NCBI GenBank assembly: GCA_963750065.1
Contig: CAVVPK010000015.1
Coordinates: forward strand, 62,001 to 126,000
DNA: 64,000 bases
Direction of reading: 5' to 3'
Origin: CAVSRC01 sp963750065
GTDB lineage: Bacteria > Pseudomonadota > Alphaproteobacteria > Rhizobiales > Kaistiaceae
Shown here: positions 53,701-55,989 of the stretch, one piece after another
Layout of the letters: each line of letters starts with the position of its first letter
Position numbering within the stretch: the stretch's first letter is position 1
The notes under the pieces: generated by a model
The model's input: only the letters and a program-made list of their open reading frames with translations
Database searches by the model: none
What the model was told of the DNA's origin: nothing
Position numbers and translations under genes: made by a program

Positions 53701-55989
53701 GTGGACGGCGACCCGCTGACATTGACGGTCAAGACCGCGCCGCAGCACGGCATGCTCGGTGCCATCGATCAGCAGACCGGCACCGTGCGCTACACGCCCG
53801 ATGCCAACTACAACGGCAACGACAGCTTCGACTTCACGGCAAGCGACGGCACCCTCTCCAGCGACGGCACGGTGTCGCTCACCATCAATCCGGTCAATGA
53901 CGCGCCGGTCGCCTCCGACCAGTCGCAGACGCTGGCGGAGGACGGGTCGCTGCTGATCCAGTTCGGCGCGACGGATGCGGACAACGACCCGCTGACCTGG
54001 TCGATCGTCACAGCGCCTGAGCACGGCACGCTCGGCGCCATCGACCAGGAGGCCGGCACCGTCCTCTACACGCCAGACGCCAACTACAATGGTGCCGACA
54101 GCCTGGTCTTTGCCGCCAGCGACGGCATCGCATCCGGCCGGGGCACCGTGTCGCTCACCGTCACGCCGGTCAACGATGCGCCGACTATCGCGCCGGTGGC
54201 GGACCAGACGGTCGCCGAGGGCGACGTCCTTTCGGTCCAGGTGAGCGGCAGCGACGTGGAAGGGGATCAGCTCACCTATTCGCTGGTCTCGGGGCCGGAT
54301 GGTGCCAGCATCGATCCCGATACCGGGCTCCTGACCTGGACCGCCGGCAACGGGCCGGCCCATCAGGACTTCGAGGTCGGCGTCAGCGACGGACAGGCGC
54401 CGGTCCAGACCACGGGCTTCGGCGTCACCGTAACCGACAAGCCGCCGGCTCTTTCGGTGACGGGCGCGGCAGACGGCGAGGTCGGCACCGACTACACGTT
54501 GTCGCTCGGCTACGCCGATCAGTTCGGCACGCTCGATCACTGGACGGTCGACTGGGGCGACGGCAGCCAAAACGTGGTCGCTGCCGGAACCGCTGCGGCA
54601 AGCCATCAGTATCAGAAGACCGGCCACTACAGCATCGTCGCCGTCGCCACGGACGGGGAGGGAGCCACCGATGCCAGCCCGGTTCCGGTGCTGGTGACCG
54701 GCCCGATCGAGGCGTTCAATTTCACCTTCACCTTTGCCGATGGCGAGCAGTATGGCGGCTGGGTGTGGGACAACGGCACCTATGGCTACGATGTGGGCCA
54801 GGTGATCGACGCCCGTTCCGGCGGGACGGTGACAGGCAGCTACGCGATCGGGGCGCGCCAGCCCAGCTACGACGCGTTTGGCCAGGTCGGCGAAGTCGAT
54901 ACCGGCTGGTACCGTGACATCGCCAACGGGGTGCAGCGCATCATCACCAGCCAGGACGCGGTTTCGGGCACCGCACTTGTCGCAGGTGAGGGCGCGGGCC
55001 TCGCCGGCCTCGGCTCCGAGCTGGACGCCATCCGCCGCAGCGACGGAACGCTCAGCAGCTTCGGCGAGGGGCGGGTGGAGGCCGACTACCTGCCGCCGGC
55101 GGCCGACACCGTCGGACCGATCGAGTTGATATTTGCCGACGGTGGAACGGGGACGACCGGCGGCACGTCCTCGACCACCGTCGCTCCGATCGTCATCACC
55201 GTGCCGGAAAGCCTGCTGGGAGGCAGCGGGACCACGGGGTCGGGATCGAGCGGTGTGCCGGGAGGCTCGGGCACGTCGTCGGGCGGCGGCGCGTCACCGT
55301 TGGTGACGACGGTGGAACAGACTGCCGCGGTCCATTCGGAGGCCTCGTCCGCGCGGCAGGCCCTGCAGCAGGCCCTCGCGACCGGAACCGGCGTTGCGAC
55401 TGCCGAGCAGCGTTATGCGGCGGCGCTGACCGCAGTGGCGCAGGCCGACATGAACCTCTCGGCTTTCGCAGTGCCGAAGACGGGCACGCTGACGCCGGCC
55501 CAAGCCGCGCTCGCCGATCTCAGGAGCAAGGTGACCGCTGCCCTCGATGCCTTGCAGAAGGCCGAGGCGGACGGTGGCGACATTGGTCCGGTGCTTGATC
55601 AGCTCGAATTGGCGGTGAAGGCGCTCGAGGCCGCCGGCCGTGCAGCCGGGCTGATGCCGGACGTGGGTGATTGGACGGACAGCCGCCAGGGCTCGCTCGA
55701 TCTGAAACCGGTCAACGGCGAGCCAGCCGGCCGCGTGCAGATCGCAGTGTCGACGGCGGTGCCGGGGCACACAAGGCCGCAACCGATCAGCGGCATGGCC
55801 GCTCTGGCGCTCTTCGGGGTGCTGCCATCGGTCTCAGGACTCGGCGGTCTGGCGGGCATCGGCCAGGTGCCGCGCGCACCCGGCCTGCGGGAACTGCTTG
55901 GCAAGAGAGACAAGCGTGCGGCCGAAGACGAATTGACCACGCTTGTCTTCGACGAAACAACCGGTGAATTCGAGAGCAGGGCGGCATGA
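26785..55989 (+). CDS. giant LEPR-XLL, RTX and cadherin-like repeat surface protein (~9,734 aa)
   Basis: An uninterrupted frame of about 9,734 codons. ATG at 26785 is chosen; the earlier TTG at 26674 adds 37 Gly/Arg-rich residues. There is no classical signal peptide. The N-terminus is Arg-rich and carries the LEPR-XLL motif (VETLEPRILLSA, residues 65-76). Blocks, by residue: 390-2490 unfamiliar ~300-residue modules; 2899-3689 RTX calcium repeats; 3720-4105 propeller-like repeats; 4110-7680 beta-helix super-modules with malectin-like and Kre9-like inserts; 7690-7915 nidogen-like; 8035-9220 cadherin-like repeats; PKD domains; 9450-9600 helical; and a hydrophobic/charged C-terminus. It is probably secreted and calcium-rigidified, acting as a surface or biofilm adhesin. 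It heads the export-type genes downstream. The family is known from annotation only; substrate, host and adhesion role are inferred. Confidence 0.93.
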   Translation: MLRGRLRKALNGFASRDVIAARLQGGPGAGPATGNAALDEVSPRPRLGRAVGRPRRPLRRDPLAVETLEPRILLSATSLTSAEAGAIAGGLTAFKDWASNAAQAGNLADYLPVVHASVGSVADVAGVIDQSVVTPVTTYLDNGDATHSLEGIRQALAGAGGIDSVDVSQAEGEYLFHLSLHGAASPSQPDLDLGSDPAGLALSLQTGAQVPMSGGVAFDFGFGIQGTPGSDLNDGTFFIAPSSLQLTASGSASDISANGRLGFVDVGVTGGSASLDATATVGFTDPTPGDAGLTISDLNDTPLANLLSIDVEGTASVDLPVTSALLPDVHTLSLDWTGALDSATSTSNIDTLPLYRGLDHLTGQAISDFLGQTADWLGAINAQDLLGGSLPLVGSSLGSLVDPGGLLHGLVNGLGSFDSASALQTALGSVTGLSNGTVAIADANHDGTDDSLLISADFAGDQSGTLHLAWNDPALVDLGFGVDAAATATVGGKLVLGVDLTGQTPTFFLPTSATDAVLTAGVHLTGIDATGEIGPLGVAITNGSADVDARIYLAARGGADRITAADIAGFIADPGDFSVGDFAHLGGSADVSLPLSAALLGVDKNATLTASWTDLGNPAAVTTNVASLGQFTQFAGLSTDWLHAALAGLPNLLNGLDGANGLGTSLPVLGNALGPAAGLADTLKGLLAGLPDFASLDELQSVLSSLFGDVQFTVGADDIQFVLGFQKDVDATLPVAIDQTVGPAELSLNTDVHATGQANGKLRIGISLDRTKADDERLYIVTGTDSVVDLAYKVMTDQPIVATAALGLVRAGVNGGSFTVAGRNNQDLDPDSEASLHLALVDPTGDGRITLRDLGPSPARIFGPVESDGVLEVDLPLAAASAGSGATPVTTVRLKWRLDHPSDAPQITYDAAALASLMPDPSTLLQDTALSPEVTQGLEQLRDWFASLWSDLETTPAFQVKLPLLDQTLADLTGFDAVFGQIADALVAFSSGSNPSTADFPGRVSSDLQAAATGGTTVSVDQTRTHAGLVAADDAADATDLGLAPGSDKYVFTVAFDVAKAISGLDFGTLSGGNTLALALHAAANATAKFSIDLTFGYDTRSGLPAGDALFVRLNGLAFAFDAELDGNASIDVGLGFLSATATNATADYKVGLGIGLTPAGNDPRQVLTLNQLIGTSPEATFTVTPLTSQLSIVLPLSADLAGLVGAHATVTISGDPLAGTPLTFALGGAGAEDFGRFATLDPGTVLQAFTDIAQWFGQLGDSDAFAKAIPLASSSLGDILKFGDALQKQISAALADANGAANFTSTADLAQKLVAMAGGDTSAIDFNYDVYNDRLLFTLKLSQTFAAVHSGFDYALDLPPLTGLASDSQLDIGATGLIQLTFGIDLAAAAAAMTANRPVSGNGKLPAGQDAIFDLLVNGTDVKVKVASALTQDNASPNDLLSDLQQALADGLRSAGLDPSLITASLVNGNGGQHLKLDASKAGSDATLILQADATNPAVTALGFASTAGEQTVQLLGSQPLPTNGQLGGDASFRLAVGDRAYVTVTVKASDTATNSSAQDLVDDINRALAALNADLATNNLPQVTASLNSVGRLVLRVSGTAPKLSIQANGNAVALNELGLPAAKTVSGGTVMQAGGANLLDRVFISDLTLTGDFNLSGTVDATGGFGLVGIAVNGATVSASGEAKLQLAGGQRSLSDLIDGLANVSSLLSGGAISVSGTGSLDLPVTVTGALADLFNLSTAAHITASAPNLFDPSSWTADFEGLEGLSSYGSITPASLLAALDQLESSLTKLLTNTLLSQNIPIINETVGDVVQLIPQLHAAIEALKALPINSLDGFETSLNNALVDAFGITAAVAPHAFALLSFDSSPSPPHIVDMTVSGGDIHFSVDLAPVLDPLSLPLDLDLSALGLGSLADLPGVGTLLDASSSGLLTVDPTLDFHLGFGVDLSNPTSPTAYLGGDTNLAIGLHINSAPLNLNLAVGPLGVFIRNGSVLLSSSASNSTPATIALGFADANAHLKLADILSGAIALSGSGSPVTVTVDGKASVNLPIYYPTESQPYLVDGNQQAFKLQIDDLAGFLGDLFAHSPIDPGIFQTPDLSGLLGNADVFGSLGPFGSALDLLLGQIQDMLTKEVFSADLPLIGDGLAGVANFIGDLRSLVHAINYSGQGIQSLLTTIEQTLGVQDYANPNGLLKHRIGLTYDDTEGHTYTRDTLPSSLDASTFQDVTFDLQFGQVWQDTTDLGLDLGIPGLALQIANSSKLVVTADWALNLAFGVNRRGFYLETDESQPEFTADISVDLPTGFQASGQLGFLQVLVGSDANGAPTDAQLALSVDILNDEDHYLTYDEIARGELANPGRIDAEVTGSADVNLDLDLGVGFVKDPTSGLYSHSSDFPSLEADFAMDWQFANGGGLSGSVPHVALNNVRMNFGEFLSGFVHDVFDPIKQVLDPLQPIIDVLSEPLPVISDVLQHNVTMLDLAAALGYVSPDTAQFIESVGGITRLLDQLDSVGPDSYLLLGDINFDGFDLRLPQGSVGSLSASDPFASLTASNIQAETADQIRAQMTSEGGSSFIGAVDDLGSGLSLPILSNPASLLGLLFGQNVDLVRYVMPTLQANFQYYQKLGPVWPLPPVFINIGGEIGAIAKFTFGYDTLGLSEYAKSHDVSNLLDGFYVDDQVVNGVDKPEIKFYGDLSIGGSVWAALAEAGARGGIGFDALVNLKDPNKDGKLRMSELLSEARGGPFNLFNLSGEVYGFLDVYYWLGADAVVGKVTLSEGTVELYRQVLLNLNFTTDTTTTPPPVLATLDSDGTLQLNIGDRAALRGADTGSIEDENYTISTVAPGIVAIDADLGGTHYTGIYGADGVTVSSIVGDAGSSNDTIVLDGSPLAADGSAIRATLYGGAGDDTLIGGGGDDVLVGGAGSDTISGGGGNDTIFAADETGTGDASDVDTIHGGAGNDHIYGGAGTDTIYGEAGNDVIYGGGGDDKLYGGDGNDELHGGAGNDQLYGDDTNAGDDKLFGGAGSDLLVGGAGSDLLVGGSDLGGLQPDGVAETYDATAATLYGSVDASDGNDFLFGEDLDARTVADFGQKAAFLAATGFSDSAFAALVAKGPSALTSGNDTMYGGAGNDQIYDQGGTSELHGGTGDDVIVGGDGADTIYGEAGADRIWGRAGDDTIYGGSEDDTIDAGSGNDTVHGDVGDDTILGGTGQDTLYGDAGADVIRGQEDNDTIYGGDDADQLFGDAGNDTIYGEAGADQISGGVGDDVLIGGDGADTLWGFDGNDLLKGGAGDDALYGGAGNDELHAGTGADLLSGEEGDDSLYADDGVHVTLLGGDGADLIIGSAADVGVDLADIIDGGAGNDVIFARGGADQIHGGAGDDRIDGGTGSVTIWGDAGDDVIRAGTGQSVTLYGGDGNDTLYGADNAVAAGLADTIHGGDGNDTIYGFAGDDRLYGDAGNDVIHAGDGNDLVEGGAGADQIYGEAGADTLYGFAADGTGDDNAADAIYGGLGDDFIQGGGGSDHLDGGYGADEIHGGGGDDQILGGFGTGDQLYGDAGNDLIVGSDEGADTIDGGSGNDRILGGGGNDTIHGGTGDDQIDGGAGNDTIYGDGGADLILGGADGDTIYGGTTPDAGDGADLIYGDLGTGSGTGGNDQIYGGGGNDRIFGEGGDDAIDPGTGAGDLVDYGGDGDGAGSAGIVSVAAPTLSDPTADPNAAATLPQDVTSGARWASLAGTASATLSDTVVPGSQAAVAVDGSGRRFLTWADDRSGTSEIYVAYQQGDAWFELAGSAGFGGISDTASPSHDPVIAIGADGQPIVAWVEAGQGGATVQVMRFDADSATWVAVGGGTAVSGVSAIHDLRLVETTLGPALFWQAPGTSAEQVYARRFDGNNWVALGSGSDSGDGISASVGGAADFSVAADGANLALAWTTTIDGTPTVYLESLSGGAWQALAGSASDAGLGTAGEAARDPSVAWLGGKLFVAWQDGGAAAGRPAIAVRVFDGGAWNDAIDVSPGADAAATPVLGVNGDVLHLVYQSRVTGADGAFTRLDALRWNGSAFVEELAGDASGLGVVTTDDVLSGLSLAVDGNGHPFAAWIEGGAVHLAGNLVTAGHIYTAADAAELQSILDGNSLGAGDVIQLAAGTSTGALTIGSDDAGVTIVGVPGASVLNGTITVSGAADVTIEGLKFTSLAATGAHRLTLYRSTVTGSAMLSGGDGIVVAGATLGELQLDGTTNVRIIENTIAAKSGAALAIAGAADGRIAANSLSGPTGLAIEAAFGGLIEGNDIFGGGTGVAYDAAAALAGNDIHDNDTGVEATVADPATALGAVAGSAANTIHDNTLGVDLTGAMQGQIIEANVTGVSGAGTLGGSSLDTANTITGNGIGVSGFSGIIQFNRIAGNTVGIAAASGQRVIGNLIYRNSDAGVLVDGVSAVEIVQNTFYAPAGDNIRLVGGASAVDVLSNILWAEAGYDINVANDSQAGFFSDYNTLYASGAGRLVHWSVDFTDILDWQVALDRFDLHSVGTTVVNPTLSQPRFVDIGADDYRVLGLMAGQRTSAFAADGGDPFVLFDTALRSDNLLVNGGFESGLDGWTSSGATIGSSNPTAFAGSAYLSGGNSGVSNAEQTIDLIASGLTADQIDRTSGGSVSDVLFGARVMGEGGFGSDKGAVILTFKDGTGAFVGSVRIDASNVGDRWELLGQRVAIPVGARTATLRLEATRETGGSNDVRFDSAFLALAPEGASFAQGAYGAGPFGTSTSASRIALTTPDLYVDWERGKPHTIAWQTFGNTIGSSVKIELLQDSADGPRVLQTIATVPDTGSYDWTPQSSGIDFGTKGLRIQVSLLDNPGAIDRSVEPFTVPEDGNTYYVDDASNAGDVFTPNAVGSNRNTGKSADAPKPDLVAVLRTYDLGAGSTVNIDTGDYGLFAPALVSGTTDFGLGLDEGFTITGPGDPAQVAALHPANPLDRFPALIELDNADFVTLSHLTLSGAARGIWAHDSSDNLSLDHITVFDTMDEGIRVESDSAAKTFSDLTVYQAGNASELTTGAAIVFKGSFGTIADVTVHDSRSSGLIVQGPVTTIENVVAHGNAWIGAYLIDTGNAQVSGGEFDHNAIGVEVDDSTANTMTHVGSEDLTLGLGLKVHDNRNGVILHGNVEIAGSAILNSAGSDSEGIGIALYDGAVATANIVAAARIGIALDYNSGRASRNRVYGNTYGLVANAGPASVEIDQNVIYSNVTGLSATYSTLSVHNNLIYGNSSVAAAFDSSTVDFVNDTIYQLAGDGVRITDNAHDVILRNDIIVTGSGVGLSVDATSQSGFASDFNLLWSESGAVGRWQGVLRQTLDAWRSATLKDQDSISTDPLFVDAAGVDGVLGYQSPSVDGSDDNLHIQSPEGSVRGGSFAPSLSAATGLPVNGTETFAADASRSPALDRGSDSDPVGAETAANGGYINIGAFGGTAEASRSPASYVLVMSPNGGDVLQQDTTATVKWRADGFSGTVDIAYQVDGGVWQTLASDEANDGSYDWVLDPGTFTVSGSYALRVSSHDDSAIANTSDGVFAVVPRVTTYYVNDGSTVGDQYTTAAGSDANDGRSADAPMASLAALLQKYALGAGDIVYVDAGTYDVSANIVIDAGDAGSGTGDYQRLRIVGPTDADKVAVLDRGNTADGTSVFQVVGADYVSLENLDIVGGYDGINVDDPTGSDGLTVLNSHLSGFADAGIRLGSASDDALVAGTLIDGGSGSYGIWSADGATGSVFDGVTVSGIQTGIQASNATIKSSEISGGQTGIAGSDLQILDNSIHDGTTGVAIDSGLVVGNQIRGESSFGISAGDAEIRGNTVHDIRTTGISGSGLIIGNVVYSSAVGIYGYGTVTGNRVYDNDVGITASGGVIEGNRVYSNRTGIGGDNGFFGLVRNNVIADNDIGLDIASNGYTASGAAINNTIYVTGSGTAVRFSGGTDAVLADNIVSLAAGSTGFDVDSASAGSFASDYTLFDLRDGSAVLADWAGLSIDSLAALYFTTGLEQHSLVGDPGFVDPTGADGILGYNAADGDHGSDDDFHLSAGSIAINRGSPNFAYLGETAPSGDRIDLGAYGGTAGAAASASQLLQFIGLSGFDKLEVGQPVSLDWQSAGLLDQRVVALIRAGADKSFTASDGGIWTADWYRTTDASYYSATASTISDPVDVSAPGTAPAEVYQSYFDDGTTIGWSLPVADGDYSLKLHFVEPNAYAEIGDRVFDILVNGEVVRSGFDIAVAAGGDLKALVLDLPVNAADGKGLTLTLRAEDGSSYNPVLSGIEIDQAVAAGAASASADLEVSKDGGQSWTTLASDVALDRYGHGSFVWTPDAGYADSDVLFRVRSGAVSAISDAPVQVANGGHAFYVNDASTTGDQYTTAIGNDLNSGKSPDAPMASLSALLRAYHLGPGDTVYVDSGTYRLPTDIVIGSDDQGDASLGQLTIQGATAPGSETVIDRGTTDSGSAVFDITGASYVTISDLTLTGGAVGINIAADSDSHYVDLSNLTISGFDRTGILFGAGDDHGAVEHVTITGTGSNYSTGISNGRGYSGGGATDITVTDVEISAVATGIAIDDSTIENARVHGTGTAITGSGLTVRGSAVHDNGAGIVVSGSGLVTGNTVYGQAATDAQGISAGSGVEVTGNDVYGNAVGIRGGVIRGNTVHGNTVGIEDGEAIDNVVYDNTTGIESGTTVQQNRIYSNETGIYATGGLIENNLVYGSGIGIDGGSFQLVNDTIYMLAGTAVNVSYGGSGTDLRNNILSLADGAVALSVTADAVAGFASDYNLFDQRAGSLAIDWAGTRYGSLVDWYFASGLDAHSLAGDPGFADPAGADGILGYTQADGNHGADDDFHLQTGSIAVDRASLDAPWLGEPLPSGGRANLGAYGGTSEATVSPSAFFQFLTPSPYDKVEVGQTIDLAWRSSGVTDQRVVALIDAGSDQGISTGWPGWSADSYRTAGSSQSNYYAGLTDVSADGAGPAALYDTYVTGDTIGYTIPVADGSYAVRLHFADDPSYVYAGQRLIDVLINGEIVQSGYDIVATAGGGKAVTLDLNGVATDGNGLQITLRQHDGSLLSPILSGIEVLQDDVGGTAGATTDLQASTDGGQSWTTVASGVALDRFGDGHFAWTPDASFADKAVLFRVSSGSIATVSAGTVQVANDGHSFYVNDGSTTGDQYTTAIGNDLNTGKSPDAPMASLAALLRSYDLGPGDTVYIDSGTYTFINDLVIGADDAGSSAGRVVFQGPTDAGSQAVFVRSGGGYDTSLLDLEGADYLTFADLTLQGGDRTVNAPIVGSYGGSSNLRLENVRISGFTNAGVALADYSAGAVLDHVTIDLPAGASAIGVDAGNTSVTVIDSMISGAATGLKLSGGEVSGSSIFGNLTGITQTGQYGSLSVHDNTVYNNVEGGIDVRSGEVVDNVVYGTDDGDYARAISIGANSTARGNTVYSSGVGIYAHYGTVTDNVVHGNATGISAEYSTVSGNRVFGNSIGLTIDESTVSGNRIYSNATGIHADYSTNTSSIVNNLIYVNSDTAIDLASGAFDIINNTIYQDVGTILNLGDQVVTTKLVNNILWLNAGTVAVVAGGAEAGFSSGTNLWYRGPSSAANIGNWGGTVAADLAAWQTATGQDAGSLTGDPRFVDMDGADNVLGGLDTPLGGGADDNFSLSPYSPAIDAGSAYDAPATDALGRGRHNDPGTPDTGIGWDLYAATQTTGGIYDGSPVSLPGTALNIDDYGQQSYDLPFSFTLYGHSYDSVTVNANGYLSFGNSYGSSGQSDWRLPDGSVIAPLVPELGLTMTTYDSNYDPVRVGDVYASSGTGSVTFRWDAQIGENADQRANFAVTLFSDGSFRFDYGAGNQGGGAVGASAGEGGISVELSDYSSRSDLNGAGSLLWAVVPGGGYDFTDVGALEMQGDSGDVTPPTITGVSGLPDDGGTTALAFTTIGIETSEPIDSVSALAGTSYSLVEAGTDGQFDTGDDVVVALTPRYSAGDTTIHLDLPNGALPKGHYRLQVDVLDTAANALDGDNNGQPGGTYTRTFSIDRSANHAPTADAQTVSVAEDNSVAITLTGADVDNDPLTFAIVNGPAHGSLSDFDANAGTVVYTPDANYNGADSFSFRVDDGKLGTAEATVSLGVTPVNDAPNIYGYDTSAIAGQPVTITLSGDDTETPTDQLVYSLVGEAAHGTVVAGDGQGVFIYTPDDNFEGTESLTFEVTDTGDPAGTPGNVTSATTTVNVGVTNPNHAPVFQTVQDQRVTAGTDVSLYVTASDPDYNTVAYSLVSAPEGAAIDPSSGQFTWTAAGDPGVYAVQVKATDDGTPTRSTTTSFDIRLVDALPTVTVAGGGIVATGQPYDLSLGYQPADGSVLSGWTVDWRDGNVDTLGADATDASHVYAEDGDYSIQTTATDNLGDLQADSLSVQATSLPILTAYDFSFSYDSGDYYYGTVYDDGTIGYALNQQIPDGLGHYWIYGSNQVVGGTSGEVDIYSYHDADAPDQYQFTLQTSQAGYGGLGSESDAIQRADGSWGAFGPNQEADYNPTLAIASSDLPPENGIVTQQPSSFTLYLSDHVSQTTAEDASNYSLVEAGADGQFGTNDDVTLAVTPTYFDSSEIISLGLGGPLADGSYRLTIDGSGITNGADLALDADGNGQPGGTLVRDFTVATETNSNHAPVAQAGATTVAEDGSVLVSLSASDADNDPLSFGLDPNALPQHGYFASWDPDTGTGLYVPDPDFNGVDGFSFTVTDGQAVDSANYTITVTPVNDAPVAEGGTANATAGQATIITLAGDDKETPAGDLVYQIVDQPAHGTLVAVEGTNNQFSYTAADDYAGPDSFTFQVVDSGDPAATPGSGLASDNATVSIDVKAINHAPVASDQSQTLAEDGSLLIQFGATDADNDPLTWSIVTAPEHGTLGAIDQEAGTVLYTPDANYNGTDSLVFAASDGVASGQGTVSLTVTPVNDAPAAPDQQATLDEDGSVLIDLGASDVDGDPLTLTVKTAPQHGMLGAIDQQTGTVRYTPDANYNGNDSFDFTASDGTLSSDGTVSLTINPVNDAPVASDQSQTLAEDGSLLIQFGATDADNDPLTWSIVTAPEHGTLGAIDQEAGTVLYTPDANYNGADSLVFAASDGIASGRGTVSLTVTPVNDAPTIAPVADQTVAEGDVLSVQVSGSDVEGDQLTYSLVSGPDGASIDPDTGLLTWTAGNGPAHQDFEVGVSDGQAPVQTTGFGVTVTDKPPALSVTGAADGEVGTDYTLSLGYADQFGTLDHWTVDWGDGSQNVVAAGTAAASHQYQKTGHYSIVAVATDGEGATDASPVPVLVTGPIEAFNFTFTFADGEQYGGWVWDNGTYGYDVGQVIDARSGGTVTGSYAIGARQPSYDAFGQVGEVDTGWYRDIANGVQRIITSQDAVSGTALVAGEGAGLAGLGSELDAIRRSDGTLSSFGEGRVEADYLPPAADTVGPIELIFADGGTGTTGGTSSTTVAPIVITVPESLLGGSGTTGSGSSGVPGGSGTSSGGGASPLVTTVEQTAAVHSEASSARQALQQALATGTGVATAEQRYAAALTAVAQADMNLSAFAVPKTGTLTPAQAALADLRSKVTAALDALQKAEADGGDIGPVLDQLELAVKALEAAGRAAGLMPDVGDWTDSRQGSLDLKPVNGEPAGRVQIAVSTAVPGHTRPQPISGMAALALFGVLPSVSGLGGLAGIGQVPRAPGLRELLGKRDKRAAEDELTTLVFDETTGEFESRAA
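26986..27012 (+). other. LEPR-XLL motif
   Basis: Encodes LEPRILLSA, residues 68-76 of the giant protein. It is preceded by a run of Arg/Pro residues (RAVGRPRRPLRRDPLAVET). The motif names the LEPR-XLL domain found near the N-terminus of very large bacterial proteins. Its position suggests an export or processing signal; that role is inferred. Confidence 0.8.
27952..34240 (+). repeat. seven ~300-residue N-terminal modules of unknown fold
   Basis: An anchor of the form LP(L/V)xxxLGxLxxxxxxLxxxL recurs. Examples are LPLVGSSLGSLVDPGGLLHG near 27952, LPVLGNALGPAAGLADTLKG near 28780, and LPLLDQTLADLTGFDAVFGQ near 29670. Others are IPLASSSLGDILKFGDALQK near 30596, IPIINETVGDVVQLIPQLHA near 32196, LPLIGDGLAGVANFIGDLRS near 33200, and a weaker one near 34170. 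Spacing is 278-335 residues, except for one 533-residue gap that holds two ~115-residue inserts (30985-31680) with a flagellin/FliD-like DLVDDINRAL pattern. Between anchors are beta-rich stretches ending in VDLPV or VSLPLSAAL. I know no described domain with this pattern. Confidence 0.65.
35479..37851 (+). repeat. RTX (hemolysin-type) calcium-binding nonapeptide block
   Basis: About 790 residues of GGxGxDxxx repeats (GGAGDDTLIGGGGDDVLVGG and so on), with few interruptions. Such repeats fold into a parallel beta-roll on binding Ca2+ outside the cell. The block is far from the C-terminus, unlike classic type I secretion substrates. Confidence 0.95.
37945..39100 (+). other. propeller-like repeats (BNR/sialidase-like)
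   Basis: Four or five units of ~75-80 residues recur, with patterns such as FLTWADDRSGTSEIYVAYQQ, IVAWVEAGQGGATVQVMRFD, LFVAWQDGG and FAAWIEGGAVHLAGN. These alternating strand patterns fit a beta-propeller. No sialidase catalytic set is apparent, so a binding role is more likely. Confidence 0.55.
41365..41535 (+). repeat. beta-helix module header, copy 1
   Basis: Encodes YYVDDASNAGDVFTPNAVGS and ends at STVNIDTGDY; 57 residues. The same header recurs at 43456, 45877 and 48265, each opening a right-handed beta-helix (pectate-lyase-like) block. This is the most diverged copy. Confidence 0.75.
43456..43626 (+). repeat. beta-helix module header, copy 2
   Basis: Encodes YYVNDGSTVGDQYTTAAGSD and ends at DIVYVDAGTY. 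It is followed by the inserts and coils of a beta-helix (VYGNTVGI-type rungs) and a closing NxGAYGGTxEA motif near 45000. Confidence 0.75.
45100..45650 (+). other. malectin-like domain, copy 1
   Basis: Encodes DQRVVALIRAGADKSFTAS, ..., DGDYSLKLHFVEPNAYAEIG and FDILVNGEVV. The pattern of a wet-strand core with LKLHFVE and FDILVNG is typical of malectin carbohydrate-binding domains. It sits between two beta-helix blocks. Confidence 0.7.
45877..46047 (+). repeat. beta-helix module header, copy 3
   Basis: Encodes FYVNDASTTGDQYTTAIGND and ends at DTVYVDSGTY. It is very similar at DNA level to copy 4 (48265), suggesting recent module duplication. Confidence 0.8.
47520..48035 (+). other. malectin-like domain, copy 2
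   Basis: Repeats the plan of copy 1: DQRVVALIDAGSDQGISTGW, ..., DGSYAVRLHFADDPSYVYAG and LIDVLINGEIVQ. It suggests binding of sugar polymers at regular spacings along the stalk. Confidence 0.7.
48265..48435 (+). repeat. beta-helix module header, copy 4
   Basis: Encodes FYVNDGSTTGDQYTTAIGND and ends at DTVYIDSGTY. It opens the last beta-helix block, which ends near 49800. Confidence 0.8.
49850..50510 (+). other. nidogen-like/NIDO-type beta domain
   Basis: Encodes DLPFSFTLYGHSYDSVTVNA, then NGYLSFG and TFRWDAQIGEN, FAVTLFSDGSFRFDYG. The order FxFxxYGxxYxxVxVxxNGYLSFG is shared with many large bacterial surface proteins. It may bind matrix partners. Confidence 0.55.
53351..53630 (+). repeat. 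recent duplication, copy A
   Basis: A 280-bp unit repeated at 53903-54182 with about nine mismatches (roughly 97% identity). The offset is 552 bp, exactly two 92-residue repeats, with a diverged unit between them. Confidence 0.85.
53903..54182 (+). repeat. recent duplication, copy B
   Basis: Partner of copy A at 53351-53630. Most differences are third-position transitions. Confidence 0.85.
55130..55989 (+). other. Ser/Gly/Thr linker, helical segment and hydrophobic/charged tail
   Basis: A Gly/Ser/Thr-rich linker (55138-55305) leads into a helix-rich part (EQTAAVHSEASSARQALQQA; LRSKVTAALDALQKAEADG; VLDQLELAVKALEAAGRAAG). After RTX blocks of this type one would expect a type I secretion signal; instead there is SGMAALALFGVLPSVSGLGG followed by basic residues (LLGKRDKRAAEDE). 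The hydrophobic-then-charged order resembles a membrane or cell-wall retention signal more than an RTX export signal. Confidence 0.6.

Larger units (their letters stand above)
50890..54450 (+). repeat. cadherin-like / tandem-95 repeats
   Basis: About seven to nine units of ~92-100 residues of the type NHAPxAxxQxxxVAEDxSVxI, ADVDNDPLTF, YTPDANYNGxDSFxF, PVNDAP. A PKD domain (51770-52010) and a PKD-associated domain (52024-52375) interrupt them. Such chains form extended, calcium-stabilised rods. Confidence 0.9.
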
